Notes: generated by a model not told the origin, from the sequence alone. DNA of 64,000 nucleotides from Labrenzia sp. CE80 (GCF_009650605.1 NZ_WAJT01000003.1:434001-498000), one strand, 5' to 3'. Positions 18,634 to 27,520 are shown, counted from the stretch's first letter. Numbers and translations are program-made.

Positions 18634-19086
18634 TCATGAACCGGTGCCCGTTGAGCCGAAGCCACCTGCGCCGCGCTTTGTCTCAGACAGGGTCTCGACT
18701 TCGATCAGATCCGCTTGCAGGACCGGAGCAACAACGAGCTGCGCGATCCGTGCGCCGCGCTCGATCGTGAAGCGCTCATCGCCAAGGTTGACGAGGATAA
18801 TTTTCACCTCGCCGCGATAGTCCGCATCGACCGTGCCTGGGGTGTTGAGAACCGTCACGCCATTTTTCGCCGCCAGTCCGGAACGTGGCCTGACCTGGCC
18901 TTCGAAGCCTGCGGGCAGGGCCATGGCAAGGCCGGTTGGCACAAGTGCGCGCTTGCCGGGCGAGAGCACCAGAGGCTCATCAACGGCTGCCAGCAGATCG
19001 AGTCCGGCAGCGAGGTCGCTCTGGTAGGCAGGAAGTGGCAAATCGGCGCCATGGGGCAGGCGTTTGAGTTCGAGGCGGACGGTCAT
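18634..19086 (-). CDS. dut: Deoxyuridine 5'-triphosphate nucleotidohydrolase
   Basis: A 150-residue trimeric dUTPase. The five motifs are visible in order: LAAGLDLLAAVD (I), PRSGLAAKNGV (II), TPGTVDADYRGEVKI (III), RGARIAQLVVAPV (IV) and the C-terminal arm RGAGGFGSTGTGS (V). It hydrolyses dUTP to dUMP and PPi. The ATG at 19086 is chosen over the longer 19125 because AGGAG lies 5 nt upstream and the domain starts there (VRLELKRLPHGADLPLP). In many alphaproteobacteria dut sits beside coaBC; here four unrelated plus-strand features separate them. Confidence 0.95.
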   Translation of the reverse strand: MTVRLELKRLPHGADLPLPAYQSDLAAGLDLLAAVDEPLVLSPGKRALVPTGLAMALPAGFEGQVRPRSGLAAKNGVTVLNTPGTVDADYRGEVKIILVNLGDERFTIERGARIAQLVVAPVLQADLIEVETLSETKRGAGGFGSTGTGS

Positions 19087-19259
19087 GAAGGCTCCTGCGG
19101 AACATGCGAATGGTCGGCTACTCAATGGATTTGCTCAGGCCTTTGTCAACTACCCCTAAACTCCGTCCCCGATTTTTGAGCACTCCCCTTGCGGTCGGTG
19201 CGGCGGGATGAAAAAGTGCGCATGATTCTAGTTTAAAGATCAAAATGGGAGTCTTTCAC

Positions 19260-19679
19260 GTGAACAAATTTCTAGTGCTCATAATGACGTGTTTTCTAAT
19301 GGCGCCGGTTCTGCCCGCCTCTGCACAAACGGTTGGGTTCGCAGATGCGATCAAGATTTTGGGTGCAAGCTGCGGCAAGGACATCAACACTTATTGCAAG
19401 ACTGCCAACCTTGGAAACAACGAGATCGGCCAGTGCCTGAGCCAGAATCAATCCAAGATTTCGGCCCAATGCGCGGCGGACAGCATTACTGTAACGGCCC
19501 TTCTTGAGGCCCGCTTTGCCGCTCAGGCAGCTGCTCCCAAGCTCTGTGACCGGGATGCTCAACAGTATTGCAAGCTGGTCAAACCGGGCAACGGCAACGT
19601 TCTTCGCTGTCTGTTGAAGGCGCAGCCGAGCGTCAGCGAAAAGTGCAATACGGCCATAGACTTGGCCGGCTATCGCTGA
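19260..19679 (+). CDS. Secreted cysteine-rich repeat protein (GLG1/Cys_rich_FGFR-like)
   Basis: A 139-residue exported protein with two tandem copies of a four-cysteine motif. The spacing is identical in both: C-x7-C-x12-C-x11-C (CGKDINTYC...C...C and CDRDAQQYC...C...C). This spacing and the DI-x-x-(Y/F)C texture match the cysteine-rich repeat of Golgi apparatus protein 1, which occurs sporadically in bacterial secreted proteins. I prefer the GTG at 19260: GGGAG is 8 nt upstream and the signal peptide (KFLVLIMTCFLMAPVLPASA) follows directly. An ATG at 19245 is also in frame. It lies 30 bp upstream of the OmpA-like gene and is probably co-transcribed. The function is unknown. Confidence 0.85.
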   Translation: MNKFLVLIMTCFLMAPVLPASAQTVGFADAIKILGASCGKDINTYCKTANLGNNEIGQCLSQNQSKISAQCAADSITVTALLEARFAAQAAAPKLCDRDAQQYCKLVKPGNGNVLRCLLKAQPSVSEKCNTAIDLAGYR

Positions 19680-19709
19680 CCCGTTCCCAGCAGTTTTTGA
19701 GGTAAGATC

Positions 19710-20300
19710 ATGAAATTTAATACTCCACTGCCCACGGGACTGGCGACCTTTGCGGTTGTCTTCGGACTGGGTCTCTCCGCCGTCAATGCTCAGACCGCCC
19801 TTTCGCGCAACGAGATCGTCAATTCTCTTCAAGGTGCTCAGGCGAAGGTGGATATCAGCGCCGACGATCTGCGTAAGCAGGCGCTCGAGCACATCAAGAA
19901 GTATCCTGGCGATAACTCGACCGAAGTATTGCCACTGGCGGCGAAACTGGCACAACTGCGCCAGTTCAACGTCGAGATCACGTTCGACTTCGACTCGGAT
20001 CGGATTCGTCCTGAATCCTACGAGACGGTGGGGATCATCGCCGATGCCCTGCACACGCCATATCTGATGGGCCAGACCTTTTTTGTGGTCGGCCATACGG
20101 ATGCCAAGGGGGATCGGGAATACAATCTGAATCTTTCCCAGCGCCGCGCCGACGCCATTCGCGACGCTCTTGTAACGACGTTCCGGGTTCCCGCAGGCCA
20201 GCTTGAAGCCGTTGGTTTGGGCGAAGAGCAGCTTCGTGACCCTTCCAAGCCGGACGCCGAGATCAACCGGCGCGTCCAGCTGATCAACGTCGGCTTCTGA
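19710..20300 (+). CDS. OmpA-like domain protein
   Basis: A 196-residue exported protein: signal peptide (LATFAVVFGLGLSAVNA), a short helical region (about 30-85), then an OmpA C-terminal peptidoglycan-binding domain (about 88-196) with ITFDFDSDRIRPES, VVGHTDAKGDREYNLNLSQR and VGLGEEQLRDPS...EINRRVQ. The Asp and Arg positions that contact diaminopimelate are kept. There is no beta-barrel and no lipobox, so it is probably a soluble periplasmic protein. It follows the Cys-rich protein gene closely and is followed by a long perfect hairpin. Confidence 0.88.
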   Translation: MKFNTPLPTGLATFAVVFGLGLSAVNAQTALSRNEIVNSLQGAQAKVDISADDLRKQALEHIKKYPGDNSTEVLPLAAKLAQLRQFNVEITFDFDSDRIRPESYETVGIIADALHTPYLMGQTFFVVGHTDAKGDREYNLNLSQRRADAIRDALVTTFRVPAGQLEAVGLGEEQLRDPSKPDAEINRRVQLINVGF

Positions 20301-20317
20301 CGATCATTTACAACCAA

Positions 20318-20353
20318 GACCCTACCGGAGCGTGATTTCGCTCCGGTAGGGTC
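20318..20353 (+). terminator. Long perfect hairpin after the OmpA-like gene
   Basis: GACCCTACCGGAGCG (15 nt) and its exact complement flank a 6-nt loop, 18 bp after the OmpA-like stop. No T-run follows directly, so it may act as an mRNA 3'-end stabiliser or an imperfect terminator. Confidence 0.6.
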
Positions 20354-20527
20354 GGACCATTTATTGACCAATCGCAATTTTGACGCGCGCATTGTTCGCG
20401 ATGAGTGAACGACTATGTGACGAATTCCCGACTTCTCAGGTCGACGTTCGAGACCCATCTTGGTTTAGGAAAGGCCGTTGTGCCGCTCTGCGGTTCAAAA
20501 AACGGTCGGCTTCACATGGGGAAGGTC

Positions 20528-21340
20528 ATGACAGTCAAAGACACTGCTCACTCCGCCGCGATTGCACCACTGTTTCTGGCGCACGGGTCGCCGATGCTGG
20601 CGATCACCGATATCCCGGCCAACCGCTTCCTCCGCTCACTCGCCGGAACCATGCCGGATGTGCAGGGCATCGTCCTCCTGTCGCCCCACTGGGAGACGGA
20701 GGGGCAGAAGATCACCGCACCGGGAATCTTGACGACCATTCATGACTTCGGCGCATTTCCGCAGGCGCTGTTCGATATTCAGTATCCAGCGCAAGCCAGT
20801 GCAGATCTGGTGAGCCGCGTCGTTCAGCTTCTTCAGATCGCCGAAATTCCGGCAGAAGAGGACGGATCATGGGGTCTCGACCATGGTGCCTGGGTGCCGC
20901 TTTCCCTTGCCTACCCAGATCCATCCGTTCCTATCGTTGAGCTGTCGCTGCCATACGACAGCACACCCGAGAGCGTTCATGCCCTCGGCCGAAGCCTCGC
21001 CTCATTGTCAGAGCAGGGGATTCTGATCATCGGCTCGGGAAGCACGACGCATAATTTGCGCGAGCTGTTCCCTGAGGGTACTGAGCCGGCTCCCTGGGCC
21101 ATTCGCTTTGACCAATGGTTGGATGATGGCCTGAATCGCGGAAAAATCGAGTGGTTTTCTGATCTCGGTGCGGGGCCGGAGTTTCGACGCGCCCATCCGA
21201 CGGAAGAGCATCTTCTACCGCTCTTCTTCGCCATGGGTGCCTCGGGCCATGAAGCGGCGCCGGAGCTGCTGCATCGCAGCTACTCCCACAGCACGATCAG
21301 CATGAGCTACTATCGCTTTCCGGCGGGAGAAGTCGTTTAG
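20528..21340 (+). CDS. DODA-type (LigB/YgiD-like) extradiol ring-opening dioxygenase
   Basis: About 270 residues, matching the YgiD/4,5-DOPA dioxygenase family (about 262-275). Metal-binding and active-site histidines are in APLFLAHGSPM, LLSPHWETEG, TIHDFGAFP and LDHGAWVPL; GSGSTTHNLRELFP near the C-terminus is also typical. These enzymes cleave catechol-type rings (DOPA in the characterised ones). The start is uncertain: in-frame ATGs occur at 20405, 20516 and 20528. I chose 20528 for length and a GGGGA 5 nt upstream. The last four bases overlap convergent coaBC. Confidence 0.85.
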   Translation: MTVKDTAHSAAIAPLFLAHGSPMLAITDIPANRFLRSLAGTMPDVQGIVLLSPHWETEGQKITAPGILTTIHDFGAFPQALFDIQYPAQASADLVSRVVQLLQIAEIPAEEDGSWGLDHGAWVPLSLAYPDPSVPIVELSLPYDSTPESVHALGRSLASLSEQGILIIGSGSTTHNLRELFPEGTEPAPWAIRFDQWLDDGLNRGKIEWFSDLGAGPEFRRAHPTEEHLLPLFFAMGASGHEAAPELLHRSYSHSTISMSYYRFPAGEVV

Positions 21341-22572
21341 GCGTTCTGTGACTTCAGATAATCCGCGATCCGGGCGACGAGGCGGCGGGCGACTTCCGTC
21401 TTGTCCAGGTTTGGCCAGTCCTCGACACCTTCTGCACTGACGATCCGCACCGTATTCGCGTCGCCGCCCATGACACCTGTTTCCGGGCTGACATCGTTGG
21501 CCACGATCCAGTCCGCGCGTTTGCGCTGCAGCTTGCCGCGGGCGTTGTCCAAGAGGTTCTGGGTTTCGGCAGCAAAGCCGACAACTAACCTGGGTCGAAG
21601 GCGCTCGTGATGGCCGACGGTTGCCAGAATGTCCGGATTTTCGATCAGGTTCAGCTCAGGAGGCTGACCGGAGCCGTCCTTCTTGATCTTCTGAGCGCCT
21701 TCACTCGAGGCCCGCCAGTCCGCGACGGCAGCCGCCATGATGGCCACGTCTGCCGGCAGGGCCTTCCTTACGGCGGAAAGCATCTGTTCGGCTGTTTCAA
21801 CGTGGACAACAGCAACGCCCAGCGGATCAGGAATCGAGACGGGACCTGAAATCAGAGTGACTTGTGCACCGGCGGCGGCTGCTGCTGCCGCAATGGCGTG
21901 ACCTTGTTTGCCGGAAGACCGGTTTGCAATGTAGCGCACCGGATCGATCGGCTCGTGGGTCGGGCCGGAGGTGATGAGGAAATGCCGGCCGGCAAGCGGC
22001 AGCTCGGGCAGGTCCCGGGAAGGGGTCTCTGAAAGAAGGTGCTCGGCCGCGTCTGCAATCTCCATGGGCTCCGCCATGCGCCCGACCCCGGCTTCCCCGC
22101 TTTCGGCCATTTCGCCGGCATTGGGGCCAATGAACGCCAGACCGTCAGCCTTGAGTGTTGCAACGTTGCGGGTCGTGGCCGGATGGGACCACATCTTCGG
22201 GTTCATGGCCGGAGCGACCAAAACCGGCTTGTCCGTTGCCAGAAGAACCGCGGTGGCCAGGTCGTCGGCGATGCCGTGGGACATCTTTGCCATGAGGTCC
22301 GCGGTCGCTGGTGCAATCAGAACCAGGTCCGCGTCACGGGCGAGGCGAATATGGCCCACGTCCTGTTCAGCCTCCCGGTCAAAGAGTTCGGTATAGACTT
22401 TGCTGGCTGTCAGCGCACCGACGGCGAGTGGAGTGATGAATTGCTGCGCCCCTCGGGTCATTACGGCCTGGACCAGTGCGCCGCGCTCGCGCAGGCGCCG
22501 GATCAGGTCGAGCGACTTGTAGGCGGCGATGCCACCGGAAATGATCAGCACCACACGCTTGTCGGTGAGCAT
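21337..22572 (-). CDS. coaBC: Bifunctional phosphopantothenoylcysteine decarboxylase / phosphopantothenate--cysteine ligase
   Basis: A 411-residue protein. The N-terminal FMN-dependent decarboxylase (CoaC, about 1-185) shows LIISGGIAAYKSLDLIRRLR, then VAPAMNPKMWSHPATTRN with the PASANT-like region VLIAPATADLMAKMSHGIAD. The C-terminal CTP-dependent ligase (CoaB, about 190-411) shows LITSGPTHEPIDPVRYIANR with SSGKQGHAIA, then VGFAAET. The protein performs two consecutive steps of coenzyme A synthesis. It is full length. It overlaps the dioxygenase gene tail-to-tail by 4 bp and starts 24 bp downstream of the PBP-activator lipoprotein gene, with which it may be co-transcribed. Confidence 0.96.
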   Translation of the reverse strand: MLTDKRVVLIISGGIAAYKSLDLIRRLRERGALVQAVMTRGAQQFITPLAVGALTASKVYTELFDREAEQDVGHIRLARDADLVLIAPATADLMAKMSHGIADDLATAVLLATDKPVLVAPAMNPKMWSHPATTRNVATLKADGLAFIGPNAGEMAESGEAGVGRMAEPMEIADAAEHLLSETPSRDLPELPLAGRHFLITSGPTHEPIDPVRYIANRSSGKQGHAIAAAAAAAGAQVTLISGPVSIPDPLGVAVVHVETAEQMLSAVRKALPADVAIMAAAVADWRASSEGAQKIKKDGSGQPPELNLIENPDILATVGHHERLRPRLVVGFAAETQNLLDNARGKLQRKRADWIVANDVSPETGVMGGDANTVRIVSAEGVEDWPNLDKTEVARRLVARIADYLKSQNA

Positions 22573-22595
22573 CTGTTTTTGCTCCTGATGGCCCG

Positions 22596-23858
22596 TCAGG
22601 TGCCGGACCGGAAATCTCTCGGCGCTGCGGAAATCACCTGGGTGCCGCTGCCGGTGAGCTGATAGACCGCAAGTCCGCGCTCGTTCTGGCCGTTTGACTT
22701 GAACCGGAACAGGCCGTCAATCCCGATGAAGCCGTCCTGATTGGTCAGCACACTTGTCGCGAAGCGCTGCGGCCCTGCAGAACGAACAAGCCCGGCTGCC
22801 AGGGTCACCCCGTCATAGGCAAGCGTGGCGTTGCGTGGAGGCGGCGTACCATAGGCACCCTGATAGCGGCTGGCGAAGGCCTGAAAGCCCTTGTCTTCAG
22901 GGCCCGGATACCAACTGCCGACCATGAGCGGGTTCGACTTCATGTCCGCCGTATCCCACTGGCCGCTTCCCAGGACCTTGACCTGGCCTAGATTGGCGCC
23001 CGATGACGTCAATGTCTGCATGACCACCGGAGCGACGCCGCCGCCTGCAGGAATGAATAGGCTGTCGATCTGACCCATGGCCGACGACAGCGCCTGGGTT
23101 TTGGCAAGCAGGTCCGCGGTGTCTGTTCCGTTGAGCTTGTAGCGCTGGATCGAGACAATCCGGCCGGCTGTCCTGCCGACTTCCTGCCGGAAGGCGGCTT
23201 CGATGACGGCACCATAGGTGTCATCCGGGATCAACGCCGCATAGGAGCGTTTCGACTGGCTGGCTGCATAACCGATAATCCGCCGGACATCGGTCTGGGG
23301 CAGGAAGCTCAGCAGATAGACACCGCGCGAGGCAACGGAAACATCGGTCGAGAAAGCGACAACCGGGACACCGGAGGATTTCGCCACGGTGGCAGCACCC
23401 GAAACGGCCGGCGCGAAGACCGGGCCGAGGATCAATTCAGCGCCCTCAGCAATGGCTGCCTGCGCCGCCGCCTGGCCGCCCTGGGCCGTGCCGGCCGTGT
23501 CCTTGACCAAAAGCTGGACATCCGCATTCGGGAAATTGGCAAGGGCGAGCTCGGCGGCATTCTTGAACACTGTGGCAATGGAGGTCGCGCTGCCGCCGCC
23601 GGTCATGGGCAGTAGCAAGCCGACACGCACGCTGCCGGTACCGACAACTTCGCCTGTGGTCGTGACCGGCTCGCCGGCGTTGATCGACTCACCTGGATAG
23701 GAGCCGAGCGTGGATCCCATGCAACCGGCAAGCGTCAGAGCGCCAAGACCGACAAATCCTGCACGCAGATATGTCTTCAGTCTTCCTGCGGTCCGGCTCA
23801 AACCGGTGAATGCGCCTGTGTCGATCAATTCTGCCTCCTCGAGCACCTTTTCAAACAC
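22596..23858 (-). CDS. LpoA/LppC-like penicillin-binding protein activator, periplasmic-binding fold lipoprotein
   Basis: A 420-residue protein. A lipobox (GLGALTLAGC) lies after an unusually long ~35-residue charged lead, so the true start may be internal. The mature part is a type I periplasmic-binding fold (VRVGLLLPMTGGGSATS, ILGPVFAPAVSGAATVAKS, VPVVAFSTD, then DTYGAVIEAAFRQEV and the C-terminal AYDGVTLAAGLVRS). The family is the alphaproteobacterial counterpart of LpoA/LppC, usually annotated as a PBP activator. It is divergent from rsmI. The block (this gene)/rsmI-yraN-gshB is conserved in the order. Confidence 0.88.
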   Translation of the reverse strand: MFEKVLEEAELIDTGAFTGLSRTAGRLKTYLRAGFVGLGALTLAGCMGSTLGSYPGESINAGEPVTTTGEVVGTGSVRVGLLLPMTGGGSATSIATVFKNAAELALANFPNADVQLLVKDTAGTAQGGQAAAQAAIAEGAELILGPVFAPAVSGAATVAKSSGVPVVAFSTDVSVASRGVYLLSFLPQTDVRRIIGYAASQSKRSYAALIPDDTYGAVIEAAFRQEVGRTAGRIVSIQRYKLNGTDTADLLAKTQALSSAMGQIDSLFIPAGGGVAPVVMQTLTSSGANLGQVKVLGSGQWDTADMKSNPLMVGSWYPGPEDKGFQAFASRYQGAYGTPPPRNATLAYDGVTLAAGLVRSAGPQRFATSVLTNQDGFIGIDGLFRFKSNGQNERGLAVYQLTGSGTQVISAAPRDFRSGT

Positions 23859-24053
23859 TTACGGATTCACCGTGCGTCTGTCCAGTTTCCACGCCTCTCT
23901 TGGCGGGGCCTGATGTCCCCGGATTTGCGCTTGCGCTTGGGTTCACTCACCATTAGCCAGAGACATGGACCATTTTTAGCCGGCATTGGGGCATCGCTGC
24001 GCTGCAAGTATCTGCAGCGTAACAACCTTTGCCAGGACCGAACCGGGAAGCGC

Positions 24054-24962
24054 ATGACCTCCGCCGAGAGCACCGATCAACGCCGTTACATCTTGTCGGA
24101 GCACGCCTTTTCCGCGCCCCGCCTGGAGCCGGCGCTTTATATCGTTTCCACGCCAATCGGAAACCTTGGCGATATCACGGTGCGCGGCCTCGAAACCCTT
24201 GCCGGAGCGTCTGTCATCGCCTGCGAGGACACCCGCGTGACTGGGACCTTGACCCATCGGTTCGGGCTGAAAACGCCCCTCATGCCCTATCATGAGCACA
24301 ACTCCGACCGCCAGAGGCCGAAGATTCTGGAAGCGCTCGACCGCGGTGACGCGGTTGCCCTTGTCAGCGATGCGGGCACGCCGCTGATTTCAGATCCTGG
24401 TTACCGGCTCGTCCGCGACGTGGTCGCCGCGGGTCACAAGGTCATCCCCATCCCGGGCGCCTCTGCCTTGCTTGCCGGCCTTGTTGGCTCCGGACTGCCG
24501 AGTGATACGGTCCTCTTCGCCGGTTTTCTGCCGCAAAAGGGCGGTCCGAAAAAGACCAGGCTGGCGGAGCTTGCAAAGATCCCGGCGACGCTGGTCCTGT
24601 ACGAATCCCCGCGCCGGCTCGGGGCAACGCTGGCAACCATGGCCGAAATCATGGGCGAGGCGCGCGAAGCTGCGGTGGCTCGTGAACTCACCAAACGGTT
24701 TGAGACGTTCGAACGAGGAACTCTGGCCGAGCTTGCCGAGACCTTCTCCGGCGACGCGCCAAAGGGCGAGATTGTCATTATGATCGCTCCGCCCGAAGAT
24801 GGTCCGGAGGCCGCTGCCGAGGACGCCGACGCGCTCTTGAGCCAGGCGCTGAGGGACATGCCTGTCAGCGCCGCGGCCAAGTCGGTTGCCAAACAGACCG
24901 GTCTCGACCGCAATGAGCTCTACAAACGCGCGCTTGAGCTCAAGGCGGACGCGGGCACCTGA
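24054..24962 (+). CDS. rsmI: 16S rRNA (cytidine(1402)-2'-O)-methyltransferase
   Basis: A 302-residue TP-methylase-fold enzyme. Signature parts are LYIVSTPIGNLGDITVRGLE, ACEDTRVTGTLTHRFG, VALVSDAGTPLISDPGYRLV and LVLYESPRRLGATL, then a C-terminal helical extension. RsmI 2'-O-methylates C1402 in the decoding centre. The ATG at 24054 is chosen because GGGAAG lies 5 nt upstream and homologues begin near here; the ORF is open back to 23913. It is followed after 19 bp by yraN. Confidence 0.95.
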   Translation: MTSAESTDQRRYILSEHAFSAPRLEPALYIVSTPIGNLGDITVRGLETLAGASVIACEDTRVTGTLTHRFGLKTPLMPYHEHNSDRQRPKILEALDRGDAVALVSDAGTPLISDPGYRLVRDVVAAGHKVIPIPGASALLAGLVGSGLPSDTVLFAGFLPQKGGPKKTRLAELAKIPATLVLYESPRRLGATLATMAEIMGEAREAAVARELTKRFETFERGTLAELAETFSGDAPKGEIVIMIAPPEDGPEAAAEDADALLSQALRDMPVSAAAKSVAKQTGLDRNELYKRALELKADAGT

Positions 24963-24981
24963 CACGAGGCGGAAGCGGATC

Positions 24982-25371
24982 ATGGCAGGACGACAGGACG
25001 GCAGCGGCGCGGCCAGACGTCAAAAGGCCCATCGTCTCGGCCATTTCGCCGAAATTCGTGCTGCATGGGCCTTGCGCTTGACCGGCTGGCGCATCCTGAA
25101 GCGTCGCTACAAGACCAAAGCCGGTGAGATTGATTTGATTGCCAAACGGCACAAGACAGTGGCCTTCATCGAGGTGAAAGCACGAAAGACCCGGGATGCG
25201 GCCATGGAGGCCGTCACGCCAGCCAGCCAGAAGCGGATTATCAAGGCCGCGAAGATCTTCGTCACCGAACACCCCAAGGCCGGCTTCTACACCCTGCGCT
25301 TCGACGTCATGATTGTCCGGCCCTGGCGCTGGCCCGAGCGGATCGTCAGTGCCTTTGAGGCGCGGGAGTGA
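24982..25371 (+). CDS. yraN: UPF0102 (YraN) family nuclease-fold protein
   Basis: A 129-residue protein with the YraN/Holliday-junction-resolvase-like fold. HRLGHFAEIRAAWALRLTGW is followed by the PD-(D/E)xK-type catalytic core: AGEIDLIAKR (Asp), then VAFIEVKARKT (Glu-x-Lys). The C-terminal RFDVMIVRPWRWP is typical. The biochemical role is not established. The ATG at 24982 follows GAGGCGGAAGCGG and is preferred to 24886, which would overlap rsmI. It is in the rsmI-yraN-gshB block. Confidence 0.93.
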   Translation: MAGRQDGSGAARRQKAHRLGHFAEIRAAWALRLTGWRILKRRYKTKAGEIDLIAKRHKTVAFIEVKARKTRDAAMEAVTPASQKRIIKAAKIFVTEHPKAGFYTLRFDVMIVRPWRWPERIVSAFEARE

Positions 25372-25505
25372 AGGTGTCATGGGGCTGAGTGCGCATAACA
25401 GTTCCGTGCTCCACTGGACAAAGCCCTGCGGCGACCGCATATCTGGACCAACCGAACCATAATTCCCTCGCGCGAACTCAGCGCCCCTGCCGGGAGACGT
25501 TTCAC

Positions 25506-26447
25506 ATGGCCCTCAAGGTCGCGGTCCAGATGGACCATATTTCCTCGATAAACATCGCCGGAGACAGCGCTTTTGCTTTGATGCTCGAGGCACAGGCCCG
25601 CGGTCACGCGCTGTATCATTATACGCCCGACCGTCTGGCCATGATCGGCGATGATGTCTACTGCGGTCTGGAGCCGGTCGAAGTGCGCGACGAAGTCGGG
25701 AACCACTTCACGCTTGGCGAGAAGCAGCGTTTCAACATGGCGGATGTGGATGTGGTCCTCATGCGTCAGGATCCACCGTTTGACCTCTCCTATATTGCCG
25801 CGACCCACATTCTGGAGAAGGTTCATCCGAACACTCTGGTGGTGAACGATCCAGCTGAGGTGCGAAATGCGCCGGAAAAGCTCTTTGTCACAGAGTTTGC
25901 CGACCTGATGCCGCCGACGCTCGTCACCCGCGATCGTGACGAAATCGATCTGTTCCGCGCCGAATATGGCGACATCGTCATGAAACCGCTGTTTGGCCAT
26001 GGCGGCGCGGCGGTGTTCCGCATCACCCGCGACGATCTGAATTACGGCTCGCTCTATGACTTCTTTGCGGCCACCTTCCGCGAGCCCTGGGTCGTCCAGC
26101 AGTTCCTGCCCAATGTGAAGCACGGCGACAAGCGCATCCTTCTGGTCGACGGTGAATTTGCCGGTGCGGTCAACCGGGTTCCGGCCGAAGGTGACCTTCG
26201 CTCCAACATGGTGCGCGGCGGTGCGGCCAGGGAAAGCGAGTTGACCGAGAAGGAGCGGGAAATCTGCGCCCGCCTTGGCCCGTCCCTGAAGGAAAAAGGT
26301 CTGATCCTGGTTGGCATCGATGTGATCGACGGTCGCCTCACGGAAATCAACGTCACCGCCCCAACTGGCATCCGCGCCGTCGCAAAACTCGGCGGCCCGG
26401 ACATCGCCGCCAGGGTCTGGGACGTCCTGGAAGCCAAGGTCGCCTAA
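25506..26447 (+). CDS. gshB: Glutathione synthase
   Basis: A 313-residue ATP-grasp ligase. The N-terminal domain starts LKVAVQMDHISSINIAGDSA. The ATP-grasp core includes VVNDPAEVRNAPEKLFVTEF, IVMKPLFGHGGAAVFRI, GDKRILLVDGEFAGAVNR and the Mg-binding GIDVIDGRLTEINVTAPTG. It joins gamma-glutamylcysteine and glycine. The ATG at 25506 is preceded by GGGAG; the longer ORF from 25389 lacks family similarity. It is the last gene of the rsmI-yraN-gshB run. Confidence 0.96.
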   Translation: MALKVAVQMDHISSINIAGDSAFALMLEAQARGHALYHYTPDRLAMIGDDVYCGLEPVEVRDEVGNHFTLGEKQRFNMADVDVVLMRQDPPFDLSYIAATHILEKVHPNTLVVNDPAEVRNAPEKLFVTEFADLMPPTLVTRDRDEIDLFRAEYGDIVMKPLFGHGGAAVFRITRDDLNYGSLYDFFAATFREPWVVQQFLPNVKHGDKRILLVDGEFAGAVNRVPAEGDLRSNMVRGGAARESELTEKEREICARLGPSLKEKGLILVGIDVIDGRLTEINVTAPTGIRAVAKLGGPDIAARVWDVLEAKVA

Positions 26448-26478
26448 GACGCGACTGGCAACAATTCTGCCGCGCCTA

Positions 26479-26525
26479 CCGGCGTCATCCTCGTGCCGGT
26501 CCCGGGTATCCACGGGACTCTTCTG
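26479..26525. repeat. Possible REP-like intergenic palindrome
   Basis: Between convergent gshB and the EamA gene lies a GC-rich stretch (CGTCATCCTCGTGCCGGT, then CCCGGGTATCCACGGG) with nested inverted parts. It resembles the GTCATCC...GGATCC style of interspersed repeats common in marine alphaproteobacteria. I see only one copy in this window, so the repeat status is inferred from texture alone. A second hairpin follows at about 26544-26566 (ATTGCCGGGAT / ATCCCGACAAT). Confidence 0.3.
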
Positions 26526-26563
26526 CCGAGCAGTTTTTTGTATTGCCGGGATAATCCCGACAA

Positions 26564-27451
26564 TTACGAAGGAGAGGTGTGTTTTCGAGCCGAAAGGATC
26601 AGCGCGACGCCGATGCCAATCGCGATTGCAACAATCGCTTCGCTTGAGCCAGCCTGTTCGTCGAGCACAATAAATCCCATGAGCAACGTGACGATAGGGA
26701 TCAATGCAGGCAATGTGGATCCGGTCACAGGTCCGAGTAATTCGCTCGAGCGATTAAAAGCATATAGCGCAAAGATGCTGACCAAAACGCCCTGGAATCC
26801 CATCTGCACCAGGATATCGCGTCCAGGCGCTTCAGCGATTTGTTTCGGGAGAAACAGAACGTAGACAGGCATGTAAACGGCTGCAGACCCAACCGCGACG
26901 ATGGCAGTGGCATGGAGGGCCGCAATGCCGCTTTTTCGCACAATCAAGGCATAAGACGCCCACATGAGTCCTGTCAAAACCAGGATGGCCTGCCCGCCGG
27001 TAAAGCCTGCCGAGCTCAGTAGCACGGGAATGAGCAATCCCATCAGGATCGACAGGATGCCGACGACGTGTCTGACGCCCACCTTGTCTTTGAACGCGAC
27101 CGCCCCCAGCAAGACAGAAGAGACGGCCATAATGCCCGGGTTCACGGCGCCCGCTGCAGACGCCGGGGCGCTTCTCAGCGCATAGGAAATCAAGATGATG
27201 TATGGCGCGCCGAAACCACAGATCATGACAGTAAGACCCTTGAGACCAAGTTGATCGCGCGCAAATCCTTGCCGGACGACGATGGGCAACAACAGCACGC
27301 CAGCTAAGCCAAACCGCAGCGCGGTCAGATCATAGGCGTTGAGATGTGTGATCGTGCCAAATCTCAGCAGCACGAGCGAACCGGCCCAGATCACGATCGC
27401 GAAGATGGCCCAGAGTGCCCCTAGAGCAAGGTTCTTGTTGGTTCTGATCAT
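26564..27451 (-). CDS. EamA-family (DMT superfamily) transporter
   Basis: A 295-residue membrane protein with about ten hydrophobic helices in two EamA repeats (for example ALWAIFAIVIWAGSLVLLRF at the start of repeat 1, and LVLTGLMWASYALIVRKSG at the start of repeat 2). Such proteins usually export amino acids or metabolites. The ATG at 27451 has AGGAG 6 nt upstream, so the longer start at 27511 is rejected; it would also run into the LysR gene's promoter region. The gene is divergent from the LysR regulator at 27521, 69 bp away, which suggests that regulator controls it. The substrate is unknown. Confidence 0.9.
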   Translation of the reverse strand: MIRTNKNLALGALWAIFAIVIWAGSLVLLRFGTITHLNAYDLTALRFGLAGVLLLPIVVRQGFARDQLGLKGLTVMICGFGAPYIILISYALRSAPASAAGAVNPGIMAVSSVLLGAVAFKDKVGVRHVVGILSILMGLLIPVLLSSAGFTGGQAILVLTGLMWASYALIVRKSGIAALHATAIVAVGSAAVYMPVYVLFLPKQIAEAPGRDILVQMGFQGVLVSIFALYAFNRSSELLGPVTGSTLPALIPIVTLLMGFIVLDEQAGSSEAIVAIAIGIGVALILSARKHTSPS

Positions 27452-27520
27452 GTCGGTCTCCTGAAGTACCGGCAACCTAGACTTTGACGAAAGATCAGAA
27501 AAACGATACATTGATGATCT

